From: GMQP-bins7 sp963776565
GTDB taxonomy: Bacteria; Actinomycetota; Thermoleophilia; Gaiellales; Gaiellaceae
Assembly (NCBI GenBank): GCA_963776565.1
Contig: CAVZNF010000004.1
Location: 248,001-312,000 of the forward strand
DNA: 64,000 nucleotides
Reading direction: 5' to 3'
Made by a program: the position numbers and the translations under genes. Under the pieces are notes generated by a model. The model saw only the letters and a program-made list of their open reading frames with translations, had not been told where the DNA came from and searched no databases. Positions 43,653 to 51,805 of this stretch are shown one piece after another; the stretch's first letter is position 1; every line of letters starts with the position of its first letter.

Positions 43653-43937
43653 TCAGGCTCGCAGAGCGCGGTGGCCGCCGCTTCGATTCACAAAGACGCG
43701 GTACAAGGCGAGCAGCAGGATCGAACCGATAATCGCCGTTAGCCAAGTAGAGATGTCGAAGAACTCGTCGAGCGGATGCGCTCCGAAGAGAGCCGCCGCC
43801 AGGAAACCACCCAAGAGCGCGCCGGCGACACCGATGATCGTCGTCACGATGTAACCGCCCGGGTCGCTTCCGGGCATGATCGCCTTCGCGATCAGGCCAG
43901 CGAGCAAACCGAGGATGATGAATGCGATGATGCCCAT
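43653..43937 (-). CDS. GlsB/YeaQ/YmgE family small membrane protein
   Basis: A 94-residue protein with three hydrophobic segments: IIAFIILGLLAGLIAKAIMPG, IVTTIIGVAGALLGGFLAAALF and WLTAIIGSILLLALYRVFV. The PGSDPGG loop after the first helix is the family signature (transglycosylase-associated, PF04226). These proteins accumulate under stress in many bacteria and their molecular role is unclear. It is monocistronic and convergent with the MFS-cNMP gene. Confidence 0.92.
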   Translation of the reverse strand: MGIIAFIILGLLAGLIAKAIMPGSDPGGYIVTTIIGVAGALLGGFLAAALFGAHPLDEFFDISTWLTAIIGSILLLALYRVFVNRSGGHRALRA

Positions 43938-44332
43938 GACCGTCCTTTCGTTTGAATGACGATCTGATGGGTTCCCTGAAAGAGGCCCGACGAAACTCGA
44001 GCCGCTAGGTCACTGGCAACGATCTCTGAGCTCGCTGGCGCGATACCATCGCACCATCGCAAGGACTCTTGCTCAGCGCGTTCACAACCCACGGAATCGT
44101 GAGTGCGGATGCTCACCCGAGTGCTGGTGCCAACGAACTGCGATAGGGCGTGCGGTGCGCTGGTGGTTTCCTGGCCGCTACTTCGGTTTGAGTCATCACT
44201 CGGTGTCATCCGAGTGGAAGCGCGAGCAAGAACGCTCCCACTGAACGTCGTGAGACGCCCGCTTGTGGTCACTCGGAGGGCCACGATGGCCGCCTGGTTG
44301 AGGAAGACCCGAGGCGCCGACAGACGCGCGGC
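43938..44332. other. 395-bp intergenic stretch without a supported gene
   Basis: This lies between the divergent starts of the GlsB-like gene and the acyl-CoA ligase-like gene. Short open frames exist but have no recognisable domain or ribosome-binding site. No copy of the directional repeat is seen. It presumably holds both promoters. Confidence 0.5.
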
Positions 44333-45863
44333 ATGACCGGCGGCGTCGGCTCGTGGATCGAGCGCCGGGCCAGGATCCAGCCCGAGCACATCGCCCTGGC
44401 ATGGGGCGAGGAGCGGATCACATACGACGAGCTCGCCGGCCGCATTCGGAGACTGGCCCACGCGTTCAGCTCGTTCGGTATCGGCCGAGGAGATCGGGTC
44501 GGGTGGCTGGGACCCAACCACCCGGCGTTCCTCGAGACCCTCTTCGCAGCCTCCTCCCTCGGCGCCGCGCTTGCCCCCGTCAACCATCGTCTGGACCAAG
44601 AGGCGATGGTCGCGCAGTTCGAGGACGCCTCCCCCACCATGCTCGTGACCACCGGGGCGGCTCCTCCAGGGCTGGCTCTTCCTCATTCGGTCCAAGCCGT
44701 GATCAACGTCGGGTCGACCCCCGGAGCAAGGGGCGACTTCGACGACCTCGTGGCGGGAGCCCCCGAAGATCCCATCAGGGACGTCGGGTCGCACGACGAT
44801 GTCTGCCTGATCCCCTACACATCCGGCACGACGGGTCCATCGAAGGGCGTGATGCTGACCCATGGGAACGTGACGTGGAACGTCATCAACTTGTTGACCC
44901 GCGCGGACTTCCGAAACGACGACGTCACGCTCGCCGTCACCCCATTCTTCCGCACCGGGGGTACCGGGGTGAACGTCCTGCCCGTTCTGTTCATGGGCGG
45001 AACCGTGGTCGTCCCCGAGGCCATGGAGCCCGATCTCGTGCTTCGCCTCATGGAGCGGCACCGAGCCACTGTCGGGTTCGCCAACCCCGACCTGGTGGAG
45101 GCTCTGACCAGCTCGTCTCTGTGGCCGACGACGGATCTCTCCAGCCATGCGGTTCATCGTGACGGGTGGCGCCCCGGTCCCTGAGCGCCTGATCCGTGCA
45201 TGCCTCGAGCGCGACCTAAACCTGGTACAGGGGTACGGGCTCTCGGAGGCGGGACCGCTCGTTCTGATCCTCGATCCCGCGAGCGCCCTTCGGAAGGTGG
45301 GCGGTGCCGGAAAGCCGGCCATGTTCGTCGACATCCGGATTGTCCACGCCGACGGCCACGACGTCATACCCGGAGAGACTGGCGAGCTCCTCGTGCGCGG
45401 CCCGAACGTGATGGCCGGCTACCTGAACCGGCCGGAGGCCACGCGGGCCGCCATCGACGACGACGGGTGGCTCCAAACGGGCGATGCGGTCCGCATGGAC
45501 GAAGACGGCGACGTCTGGATCGTCGATCGTGTTCAGGCGGGGTTCCTGGTCGGCGGTCGGATCGTCTACCCGGGTGATGTCGAGCGCATCCTCCTGGATC
45601 ACCCTGCGATCGCCGACGCCGCCGTGGCAGGGGCGCCGTCGCCGAACGGAGATACGGTCGTGGTCGCGTACGTCGTCCTGGCGCGGGGCGCTACGGCGGC
45701 GGAGGCGGAGATCCGAGCGTCCAGCGCCGAGCGGCTGCCTGCGGACGCTGTCCCGAGGTCCGTGATGTTCGTCGATCGCGTGCCCCGGAACTCCGTCGGC
45801 AAGCTGCTGCGCGCGGAGCTCGACGGACTGACTCGGGCCTCAGACGGCGGCTCCGGCCGGTAG
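44333..45863 (+). pseudogene. Acyl-CoA synthetase (adenylate-forming enzyme), single-base frameshift
   Basis: Two frames make a full ANL-superfamily enzyme of about 509 residues. The first frame has the P-loop-like LIPYTSGTTGPSKGVMLTHGN near residue 165 and FRTGGTGVNVLPVLFMGG. The second has FIVTGGAPVPERL, the A5 motif GYGLSEAGP, the hinge DGWLQTGDAVRMDEDGDVWIVDR, and a final NSVGKLLRAEL Lys motif. Removing one base at about 45147-45149 (AGCCATGCGG to AGCCTGCGG) joins them as SSLRFIVTGG. It would activate a carboxylic acid as its CoA ester. Sequencing error is quite possible. Confidence 0.85.
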
Positions 45864-45901
45864 CGCCCGCACTCGCACGCGACGCTGCCCCTCTAGCCCG
45901 T

Positions 45902-45925
45902 TCAACATTCCCGCACACTCGCGCA
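45902..45925 (+). repeat. Directional intergenic repeat, copy 19 (shortened)
   Basis: TCAA joined to CATTCCCGCACACTCGCGCA: four bases near the left end are missing, the rest is exact. The tail contains CCTCTCGCC. Confidence 0.9.
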
Positions 45926-45971
45926 CGTCGCAGACCTCTCGCCAGACGCAGGTGACTAGGATCGCGGGCCA

Positions 45972-46396
45972 GTGGGGGTCGCCGAGAACAAGGCGCTTGT
46001 CTTGCGCTTCTACGAGGAAGTCTGGGCGCTGGGCAATCTCGAATTCGCCCACGAGGTCTTCGCAGAGGAGTACGTCCGGCACGACCTGCGGCCGACCGAA
46101 CCGCCCCCCGGCCCTGAGGGGCAAGCGAAGATCGCCGGAAACTTCCGCTCCTGCATTTCCAGATCTCGACTGGCGTGTCGACCTCTTGCTCGGCGATGGC
46201 GACCTCGTCGCAGCACGTTGGACCGCCGATGGCACGCACGCAGGCACGTGGGGCGAGGTCGCGGCGACGGGCAGGAGAGGTGCGGGGGTGAATCGGCGCC
46301 GGCAAGGTCGTCGAGATCTGGAATCACCGTGACGATCTCGGCCTGATGGAGCAGCTCGGGGCTTCTGTCATCGCCGGCGCGGTACCTTCAGCTTGA
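45972..46396 (+). pseudogene. SnoaL-like polyketide-cyclase-fold protein, two frameshifts
   Basis: The first frame, from about GTG 45972, reads VAENKALVLRFYEEVWALGNLEFAHEV and EYVRHDLRPTEPPPGPEG, a SnoaL/NTF2-type start. After a shift near 46150-46158 a second frame continues DLDWRVDLLLGDGDLVAARW. After another near 46290 a third gives GKVVEIWNHRDDLGLMEQLG and stops at 46396. The restored length is about 141 residues. Its end lies inside the first copy of a 61-bp tandem duplication, which repeats the last codons downstream. Confidence 0.75.
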
Positions 46397-46461
46397 GCGA
46401 CGCCTGATGGAGCAACTCGGGGCTTCTGTCATCGCCGGCGCGGTACCTTCAGCTTGAGCGA
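46341..46461 (+). repeat. 61-bp tandem duplication at the 3' end of the SnoaL-like gene
   Basis: Two adjacent copies, 46341-46401 and 46402-46461, begin GCCTGATGGAGCA and end CAGCTTGAGCGA. They differ by one base inside (GCAGCTC versus GCAACTC). The first copy encodes the last 18 residues and stop of the SnoaL-like gene and the second is non-coding. Confidence 0.95.
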
Positions 46462-46486
46462 ACCGGCCTAGCTGCGTCGGGTTCCG

Positions 46487-46514
46487 TCAAGTGACAGTCC
46501 CGCGCACTGGCCCA
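46487..46514 (+). repeat. Directional intergenic repeat, copy 20
   Basis: TCAAGTGACAGTCCC followed by GCGCACTGGCCCA. It lies 26 bp after the tandem duplication. Confidence 0.8.
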
Positions 46515-46551
46515 GGGCAGCGGGGCATCCCACCGGGCTAGGCTGGGCTTC

Positions 46552-47121
46552 GTGGTCGAACCGGCGTACACGGTCAAGGCTCTCGATGAGTCGACGTGGC
46601 CGGCGTTCGCTGCGTTGGTGGAACGCAACAACGGCATCTTCGGGGGCTGCTGGTGCATGGGGTTCCACGAAGACAACAAAGGCACGGTGCCCCCCAAGCG
46701 CGAGCGGAAGCTCGCTCGCGTGCGGGCAGGCACGGCCCATGCGGCGCTTGTCTTCGACGGGGACGACTGTGTGGGCTGGTGTCAGTTCGGTGCACCCGAG
46801 GAAGTGCCACGCATCAAGAACCGCGCGGCGTACGAAAAGGATCAGACGACCTCGCCGGACTGGCGGATCGCATGTTGCTACGTCGGCAAGGGACACCGGC
46901 GTCAGGGCGTGGCCACCGCGGCGCTCGCAGGCGCGGTCGATCTCATCGCGGGCCTAGGCGGGGGAACCGTCGAGGGATATCCGGAGGACGCCGGTTCGGT
47001 GCCCGCCGGCTTCCTCTACCACGGTGCTTTGTCGACCTACGACAAGCTCGGGTTCATTCGGGACCGCAAGATCGGCAAACACCGCTGGGTCGTGGCCAGG
47101 GTCGTCGAGCCGACTATGTGA
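46552..47121 (+). CDS. GNAT-like acetyltransferase, paralogue of the gene at 40664
   Basis: A 189-residue protein from GTG 46552. It has the loop IFGGCWCMGFHEDN near residue 30, AALVFDGDDCVGWCQFG near 65, and the acetyl-CoA site CCYVGKGHRRQGVATAALAGAV near 115-135, followed by GGGTVEGYPEDAG. The same landmarks appear in the gene at 40664, so the two are paralogues of equal length in different repeat-bounded units. A repeat follows its stop by 9 bp. The acceptor is unknown. Confidence 0.85.
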   Translation: MVEPAYTVKALDESTWPAFAALVERNNGIFGGCWCMGFHEDNKGTVPPKRERKLARVRAGTAHAALVFDGDDCVGWCQFGAPEEVPRIKNRAAYEKDQTTSPDWRIACCYVGKGHRRQGVATAALAGAVDLIAGLGGGTVEGYPEDAGSVPAGFLYHGALSTYDKLGFIRDRKIGKHRWVVARVVEPTM

Positions 47122-47130
47122 CGAGTCGCG

Positions 47131-47159
47131 TCAAGAGACATTCCCGCACACTTGGGGCA
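47131..47159 (+). repeat. Directional intergenic repeat, copy 21
   Basis: TCAAGAGACATTCCC followed by GCACACTTGGGGCA; one base longer than consensus. The tail ends CCCGTCGCC. Confidence 0.92.
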
Positions 47160-47248
47160 ACGCGGCGTCCCGTCGCCTGGTTGTCGCCGCGGGGCTAGTT
47201 GGAGCGCCCGCGCTCTCTTCGAGGCGCGGGCGCCGGACTCTGATGACG

Positions 47249-47758
47249 TCAGTGGCCTGGAGGCGGGCCAGGAGGACCGAGGATCTCGATCCCGTTACGC
47301 GAGCCGATGGGAATGAGTCGAGCCATGTCGGGCGGAGACTCGAGCGGCGGCGGCAGCACCCGCTCGCCTGCAAGCTCGCCGACTTCGTGCAAGAAGCCCT
47401 CGAACAGGAAGGGCTGGAAGCCGATCAGGGCTCTCGCCCCGTCCGTTTCGGCGATGAACGTGTGCGGCACACCTTTGGGACCGAACGCGAACGAGCCTGC
47501 GGGAAGCGACAGCCGCTCGTCACCAACGTAGACCGTGAACTCCCCAGCGAGCACGTAGAACCACTCGTCCTCGTCGGGATGGACGTGCCAAGGCGAGCCC
47601 TCGCCGGCGCGCACGGTGACCTCGACCAATCCGTACTCGCCGTTCGTGGTCGCACCGCTGATCTTGACGATCTCGAGCATTCCGAGCAGCCAGTACGCCT
47701 CGCCCTCCTCAGGTCCCAACCGATAGCCGTGGGCCTTCGATTCCACTGAAATCGCCAT
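47249..47758 (-). CDS. Cupin-domain protein (quercetinase-like)
   Basis: About 169 residues from ATG 47758, which has AAGGGAG five to six bases upstream. The cupin motifs are SPWHVHPDEDEWFYVLAGEFTV (two His, Glu) and LPAGSFAFGPKGVPHTFI (His). It resembles single-domain proteins annotated as quercetin-2,3-dioxygenase-like cupins. It is divergent from a MarR regulator 41 bp away, with a perfect 10-bp inverted repeat between, so it is probably under that regulator. Substrate unknown. Confidence 0.88.
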   Translation of the reverse strand: MAISVESKAHGYRLGPEEGEAYWLLGMLEIVKISGATTNGEYGLVEVTVRAGEGSPWHVHPDEDEWFYVLAGEFTVYVGDERLSLPAGSFAFGPKGVPHTFIAETDGARALIGFQPFLFEGFLHEVGELAGERVLPPPLESPPDMARLIPIGSRNGIEILGPPGPPPGH

Positions 47759-47787
47759 CGCCACTCCCTTCCTCCGATTGATATGAT

Positions 47788-47817
47788 CTGCAACTGTCTA
47801 TGAGTGAACAGTTGCAG
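47788..47817. promoter_or_regulatory. Perfect inverted repeat, likely MarR operator
   Basis: CTGCAACTGT (47788-47797) and ACAGTTGCAG (47808-47817) are exact complements with a 10-bp spacer, so equivalent bases are about two helical turns apart. The site covers the start region of the MarR gene (ATG 47800) and lies 30 bp from the cupin start, which suggests autorepression and control of the cupin. Confidence 0.7.
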
Positions 47818-48312
47818 AGCGGACTATCTCATGAGGAACAACCTCTGTCAAGCCCCTCGCCCGAGCGGCTGCGAGCGTGGCGGTTGTACTTCGAAAGCGC
47901 CCTCGCGCTGCTCGACGTGCTCGACGCCAAAATGGAGCGCGACGCCGGGATCCCGATCCGTTGGTATGACCTCCTCGTCCACCTGGAAGACGAGCCGGGT
48001 GGACTTCGCATGAACGAGCTCGCCGAGCGAATCCTCTACAGCAAGAGCGGCTTCACGCGTGTCGTCGACCGCATGGAGGACGCGGGCCTCGTGCGTCGCG
48101 AGCGGCCCGAGAACGATCGGCGGTCGTTCCTGGTCGTTCTCACGGACGAGGGCCGCAAGACCCTGGAGGCAGCGCGCCGGCACCATCGCCTTGCGATCGA
48201 GGAGCACTTTTCGCAACACCTGTCCGATGCCGACGTCAAGGCGCTTACGCGGGCATTCGAGAAGGTCAGCACACACGCGCGACCCCTGCGCCCTGGGCGC
48301 ATCCGCGGCTAG
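47800..48312 (+). CDS. MarR-family transcriptional regulator
   Basis: A 170-residue winged-helix protein. The DNA-binding core is GLRMNELAERILYSKSGFTRVVDRMEDAGLVRRE near residues 68-102, followed by the wing NDRRSFLVVLTDEGRK and a long C-terminal dimerisation helix. MarR proteins usually repress a neighbouring divergent gene and release it on binding phenolic or similar ligands. The cupin gene is the obvious target, and the inverted repeat at 47788-47817 overlaps the start of this gene. Confidence 0.93.
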   Translation: MSEQLQSGLSHEEQPLSSPSPERLRAWRLYFESALALLDVLDAKMERDAGIPIRWYDLLVHLEDEPGGLRMNELAERILYSKSGFTRVVDRMEDAGLVRRERPENDRRSFLVVLTDEGRKTLEAARRHHRLAIEEHFSQHLSDADVKALTRAFEKVSTHARPLRPGRIRG

Positions 48313-48468
48313 ACCTTCCGCCGGATGCGGGTCAGCGCTTTGTCCACTGACCGGATCCGCTACTCCATGAGGCAGCCCCCAGGCCCGCAGTGTGGATCCT
48401 GCTTTCCCGGGGTTCCCGCCGAACGCCTTGCGGTTTGGCTTTACCTTGTGCTTCTATGCATGGTACTT

Positions 48469-48554
48469 CGAGCTATGGAGACGGCGTGCACATCGACAAG
48501 GACCTAGTCGCCGAGCTATGGAGACCGCGTGCACATCGACAAGGACCTAGTCGC
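48469..48554 (+). repeat. 43-bp tandem duplication of the PadR start region
   Basis: Copies at 48469-48511 and 48512-48554, beginning CGAGCTATGGAGAC and ending GGACCTAGTCGC, differ at one base. Each contains the GGAG ribosome-binding site, the GTG start and the first codons of the PadR gene. The 43-bp period puts the upstream start in another frame. Confidence 0.95.
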
Positions 48555-48888
48555 GGCATCGGCGACACCGCTCGTGCTCGCAATCTTGGCCGATGGTGAA
48601 AGCTACGGCTACGCCATCCTCAAGAAGGTACGCGCGCTCTCCGGGGGCGAGCTCGAGTGGACCGACGGGATGCTCTACCCGCTACTCCATCGCCTCCGCC
48701 GGCTCGGCTACGTGACGACCGAGTGGCGAACGCCACCGGAAGCCCGTCGTCGCCAGTACTACATGATCACCGACGACGGGCGAGCAGCACTCGCCGACCA
48801 GCAGCGGCAGTGGGTTGCCGTCACCCGCGTGCTCAATGACGTCTGGTCAGGCTCAGAGGGGCCGCTGGCGGCAGTCGGGGAAGCGTGA
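48529..48888 (+). CDS. PadR-family transcriptional regulator
   Basis: A 119-residue protein from GTG 48529. The winged helix contains TPLVLAILADGESYGYAILKKVRALS and WTDGMLYPLLHRLRRLGYVTTEW, the PadR signature, followed by RRRQYYMITDDGRAAL. It is 3 bp upstream of a membrane protein with a permease-prefix domain, a frequent PadR partner. A duplicated copy of its own ribosome-binding site and start lies immediately upstream (48469-48511) out of frame and could compete for ribosomes. Confidence 0.92.
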   Translation: MHIDKDLVAASATPLVLAILADGESYGYAILKKVRALSGGELEWTDGMLYPLLHRLRRLGYVTTEWRTPPEARRRQYYMITDDGRAALADQQRQWVAVTRVLNDVWSGSEGPLAAVGEA

Positions 48889-48891
48889 GCG

Positions 48892-50232
48892 ATGGAGAGC
48901 TTGGAGTCACAGATCGCGGAGTGGCGGGCGTACGTCGAAAGCGCACCGGCGGTCAACGGCCACGACGTCGACGAGCTCGAGGATCATCTCCGTCACGAGA
49001 TCGCGGAGCTGACGCAGGCCGGCCTCACGCCTGACGAGGGGTTCCTGATCGCCGTGAAACGGATGGGCGACCTCGACACCCTGTCCCGGGAGTTCGCGCG
49101 CGAGCACAGCGGCCGACTGTGGAAACAGCTCGTCCTGGGAGCCGACGACGAGACGGCGCGCGCGTCGAGCGGCTGGCTCGAGGCTTTCGTCCTTGCTGCC
49201 GCCGCGGCCGTCACGATCCAGGTGGCACGCCTCGCCGCCGGATTCCCCGATGAGGAACCCACCTGGTTCGCGCGGGATCTCAGCCTGTTCGTGCTGCCGT
49301 TCCTCGCCGCGTACTTCGCCCGCGTACGGCAGCTCGACGTTCGTCACTGGGTGCTCGCCGCGACGCCGTTCGTGCTCGCCGCGCTGGTGGTGAACCTCTA
49401 TCCGTACGACACGGACTCGGACACGGAGATGCTCGTCGCACTCCATCTACCCGTCGTGCTGTGGTTCGCGGTCGCCTACCCGTACATGGGTGGGACGATC
49501 CGATCGCACGATCGGCGCATGGACTTCGTCCGCTTCACGGGCGAATGGTTCATCTACTACGTGCTGATCGCGCTCGGGGGCGGCGTGCTCATGGCGTTGA
49601 CCGCAGGAGTCCTCGAGCCCACCGGGGTCGACGTCGATCGGGTCGCACAGTGGGTGCTGCCCTCAGGAGCGGCGGGCGCCGTCGTCGTGGCGGCATGGCT
49701 TGTCGAGTCGAAGCAACGGGTCATCGAGAACATGGCGCCGGTGCTCACGATGCTCTTCACGCCGCTGTTCGCGGTGATGCTGGCTTGCTCCGCCGTCGTC
49801 TACGCCGTGACGGGGCTGGGCGGCGCGTTCGATCGTGACCTCCTCAGCGTCCTCGACGCTCTGCTGGTGGTCGTCCTCGCACTCGTCTTGTTCGGGATGT
49901 CCGCGCGCGAGCCGTCCAGCTTTCCGGGATGGATGGACTGGATCCAACTGGTCGCGATCATTAGTGCCCTGGTGCTCGACCTCATCGTGCTCGGCGCGAT
50001 GATCGCTCGGATCGGCGACCTCGGATTCACTCCGAACCGATTGGCGGCGCTCGGACTCAACCTCGTCCTGCTAGTGAACCTGGTCGGAGCCGCCTGGCTG
50101 TCTGCACGGTTCCTCACCGGTCGCACGAGATTCCACCGGCTCGAGCGATGGCAGACGGCCTACCTTCCCGTCTTCGCCCTCTGGGCCGCCGTGGTCGTTG
50201 TGATCCTCCCACCGCTGTTCGCCTTTTCCTGA
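48892..50232 (+). CDS. Integral membrane protein with N-terminal permease-prefix (HAAS-like) domain
   Basis: A 446-residue protein. Residues 1-80 are a soluble helical domain (IAEWRAYVESAPAVNGHDVDELEDHLRHEI, then LIAVKRMGDLDTLSREFARE) that matches the permease-prefix/HAAS domain commonly encoded next to PadR regulators. The rest has about ten hydrophobic helices, for example APVLTMLFTPLFAVMLACS and LAALGLNLVLLVNLVGAAWL. There is no transporter ATPase nearby. With PadR it may form a membrane-sensing regulatory pair. Function unknown. Confidence 0.85.
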   Translation: MESLESQIAEWRAYVESAPAVNGHDVDELEDHLRHEIAELTQAGLTPDEGFLIAVKRMGDLDTLSREFAREHSGRLWKQLVLGADDETARASSGWLEAFVLAAAAAVTIQVARLAAGFPDEEPTWFARDLSLFVLPFLAAYFARVRQLDVRHWVLAATPFVLAALVVNLYPYDTDSDTEMLVALHLPVVLWFAVAYPYMGGTIRSHDRRMDFVRFTGEWFIYYVLIALGGGVLMALTAGVLEPTGVDVDRVAQWVLPSGAAGAVVVAAWLVESKQRVIENMAPVLTMLFTPLFAVMLACSAVVYAVTGLGGAFDRDLLSVLDALLVVVLALVLFGMSAREPSSFPGWMDWIQLVAIISALVLDLIVLGAMIARIGDLGFTPNRLAALGLNLVLLVNLVGAAWLSARFLTGRTRFHRLERWQTAYLPVFALWAAVVVVILPPLFAFS

Positions 50233-50247
50233 ACGACGATCAATCTC

Positions 50248-50270
50248 TCAAGCGACGTGCGGGTCGGGCA
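50248..50270 (+). repeat. Decayed copy of the directional intergenic repeat
   Basis: TCAAGCGAC joined to GTGCGGGTCGGGCA: both ends match with about five central bases missing, as at 21127. It lies between the membrane protein gene and the SnoaL-like gene. Confidence 0.55.
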
Positions 50271-50301
50271 GAACCGCGACTCCGGACGTAGTGTCTACCG
50301 A

Positions 50302-50685
50302 GTGACGCTGTCTTCGTCCGACGTCGCGGCCATTCGGAGCGCTGAGGCAGCTCTCGCCGATGCGTTCGAAGCGTCCGACCCGACGGCCTGGGTTGACTAC
50401 TACACGGAGGATGCGATCTTCGTCGGACCCGGAATCCCGGCGATCGAGGGACGAGACGCGCTCCTTGTCGCCGCACCTGCGGTAGTAATCTCATCGATGG
50501 AGATCGTTGCCGACTCGACCCTCGGGGCGGGCGACTTCGCAGCGACGCAAGGACGTGCGAGCTGGGTGAGCGGGCCGAGGGGCTCGGATTCCCCACGGGT
50601 ACGAAGGCGCTTTCTCATGGTCTGGCGCCGTGACGCCGACGGGCGCTGGCGCATCGCGCGTGAGTCGCTGAACGAAGACTTGTAA
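50302..50685 (+). CDS. SnoaL/DUF4440-like protein
   Basis: About 127 residues from GTG 50302; an upstream GTG at 50257 would translate the decayed repeat. The sequence VAAIRSAEAALADAFEASDPTAWVDYYTEDAIFVGPG and RRFLMVWRRDADGRWRIARESLN is the NTF2-like DUF4440 pattern. Such proteins are small ligand-binding or isomerase-like domains. Two repeats follow its stop in quick succession (50708, 50807). Substrate unknown. Confidence 0.85.
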   Translation: MTLSSSDVAAIRSAEAALADAFEASDPTAWVDYYTEDAIFVGPGIPAIEGRDALLVAAPAVVISSMEIVADSTLGAGDFAATQGRASWVSGPRGSDSPRVRRRFLMVWRRDADGRWRIARESLNEDL

Positions 50686-50707
50686 CCGCCCGGGTCGACG
50701 CCGCCGC

Positions 50708-50735
50708 ATAAGCGACATTCCCGCACACTCGCGCG
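50708..50735 (+). repeat. Directional intergenic repeat, copy 22
   Basis: ATAAGCGACATTCCC followed by GCACACTCGCGCG; two end differences. The tail contains GGTCGCC. It is 99 bp before copy 23 with no gene between. Confidence 0.93.
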
Positions 50736-50806
50736 CAGCCGGAGGAACGGTCGCCCGTAGAGCATCTACTCAGCTCGCCCAAGCGAGGCGCCCCAGTTCT
50801 CCGACT

Positions 50807-50834
50807 TCAAGCGACATTCCCGCACACTCGCGCA
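50807..50834 (+). repeat. Directional intergenic repeat, copy 23 (exact consensus)
   Basis: Matches both consensus halves exactly, except the leading TTCAA context. It lies 11 bp from the DUF5655 gene stop. Confidence 0.95.
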
Positions 50835-50844
50835 GCCGGACGAC

Positions 50845-51258
50845 TCACTCCGTGGCGGCTGGGCGATGCTCGGACGCTCTGGCAGCGGATTCGAGATGGA
50901 GTCCCTTTCCCACGTCATATGCCTCTCGGATCCATCCGGCGAAATCTTCGTCGAGCTGATCGAGCGTTTCGACACGGAACTGGTGCACGAACAGGCGCTT
51001 CGTGTAGGGAGAGGCTGACCGGATCCGAGGATCCGTGAGCTGTCGTTGGAGGTCGAGGTACCCGTCCAGCCAGCGCTTCTTGGGCTTGGCCCCCGCGAAT
51101 CCACGGCGTGTTCCCTTGAACGAGATCGCCGTCTTCGACACCGCCACCTCGAATTCGCCACACGCCTGGACGAGCTCGACGAACCGCTCATAGAGTCGAA
51201 TGACTGCCGGGTCACAGCCACGGAGATGAGCCGCCGCCGTCCACTCTTCGACGCCCAT
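50845..51258 (-). CDS. DUF5655-like protein
   Basis: About 137 residues from ATG 51258. FEVAVSKTAISFKGTRRGFAGAKPKKRWLDGYLDL and a later KRLFVHQFRVETLDQLDEDFAGWIREAYDVG correspond to the DUF5655 pattern, a small domain of unknown function often found alone or fused to nuclease-like domains. No catalytic residues are known. It shares its unit with a SnoaL-like gene that lies upstream on the same strand. Confidence 0.8.
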   Translation of the reverse strand: MGVEEWTAAAHLRGCDPAVIRLYERFVELVQACGEFEVAVSKTAISFKGTRRGFAGAKPKKRWLDGYLDLQRQLTDPRIRSASPYTKRLFVHQFRVETLDQLDEDFAGWIREAYDVGKGLHLESAARASEHRPAATE

Positions 51259-51291
51259 GTCGCGCAAGTCTAGGACTGGCGGGCGTGTGGT

Positions 51292-51666
51292 CTACGCGTT
51301 AGTTGTGGCATGCGAGTTGAAGCCGGAACAGAGAAGATCGGCGCGCACGACCTTGCCGTCAGCGATGGTGCAAATGAGATGCTGCTCGACCACATACTCC
51401 TCGCCTTCCTCAACACCCGCGAACCGATACCAGACGTGCAAGCGGTCCCCGATCGCGTTGCTGTCTGAGTCCAGGAGATGCAGTTCGGTCGAGTCGCCGA
51501 ACCAGTGTGAAATCAGCGACGCCGCTTCAACGGCACCAGTGCGCTCCCTGAGGCCGGGCGGGGTCAGCGCGCGAAACTCGATGTCTGGCACGAAGCAATC
51601 AGCGAGTGCCGCCTCATCCTGCGTGGCGACGGCCGCCACCAATCGCGCCCCGAGCTCATGAGGCAT
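51292..51666 (-). CDS. SnoaL-like nuclear-transport-factor-2-fold protein
   Basis: About 124 residues from ATG 51666; a longer frame would run through the repeat at 51710. LGARLVAAVATQDEAALADCFVPDIEFRALTPPGLRERTG, then GVEEGEEYVVEQHLICTIADGKV is a SnoaL/NTF2 domain. It is the third such domain in the array (45972, 50302). The 33-bp gap to the DUF5655 gene suggests co-transcription. Function unknown. Confidence 0.85.
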   Translation of the reverse strand: MPHELGARLVAAVATQDEAALADCFVPDIEFRALTPPGLRERTGAVEAASLISHWFGDSTELHLLDSDSNAIGDRLHVWYRFAGVEEGEEYVVEQHLICTIADGKVVRADLLCSGFNSHATTNA

Positions 51667-51709
51667 CGCGAAGAGCCTACGCGACACGGCGTGTCGCATC
51701 GTCCTCCCA

Positions 51710-51737
51710 TCAAGGGACACTCCCGCACGCTCGGGCG
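51710..51737 (+). repeat. Directional intergenic repeat, copy 24
   Basis: TCAAGGGACACTCCC followed by GCACGCTCGGGCG. It lies in the divergent space between the SnoaL-like and OsmC genes. Confidence 0.88.
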
Positions 51738-51805
51738 CTCGAGGAACATCGTCCGAGAGAGCGTCGCGTCGATACCCGAGCGCTCGTGATCGCCACTGCC
51801 TAGCG

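Noticed and set aside
44103..44336. 77-residue open frame before the acyl-CoA ligase gene
   Set aside because: Composition is Arg/Val-rich without a domain and no ribosome-binding site; treated as non-coding.
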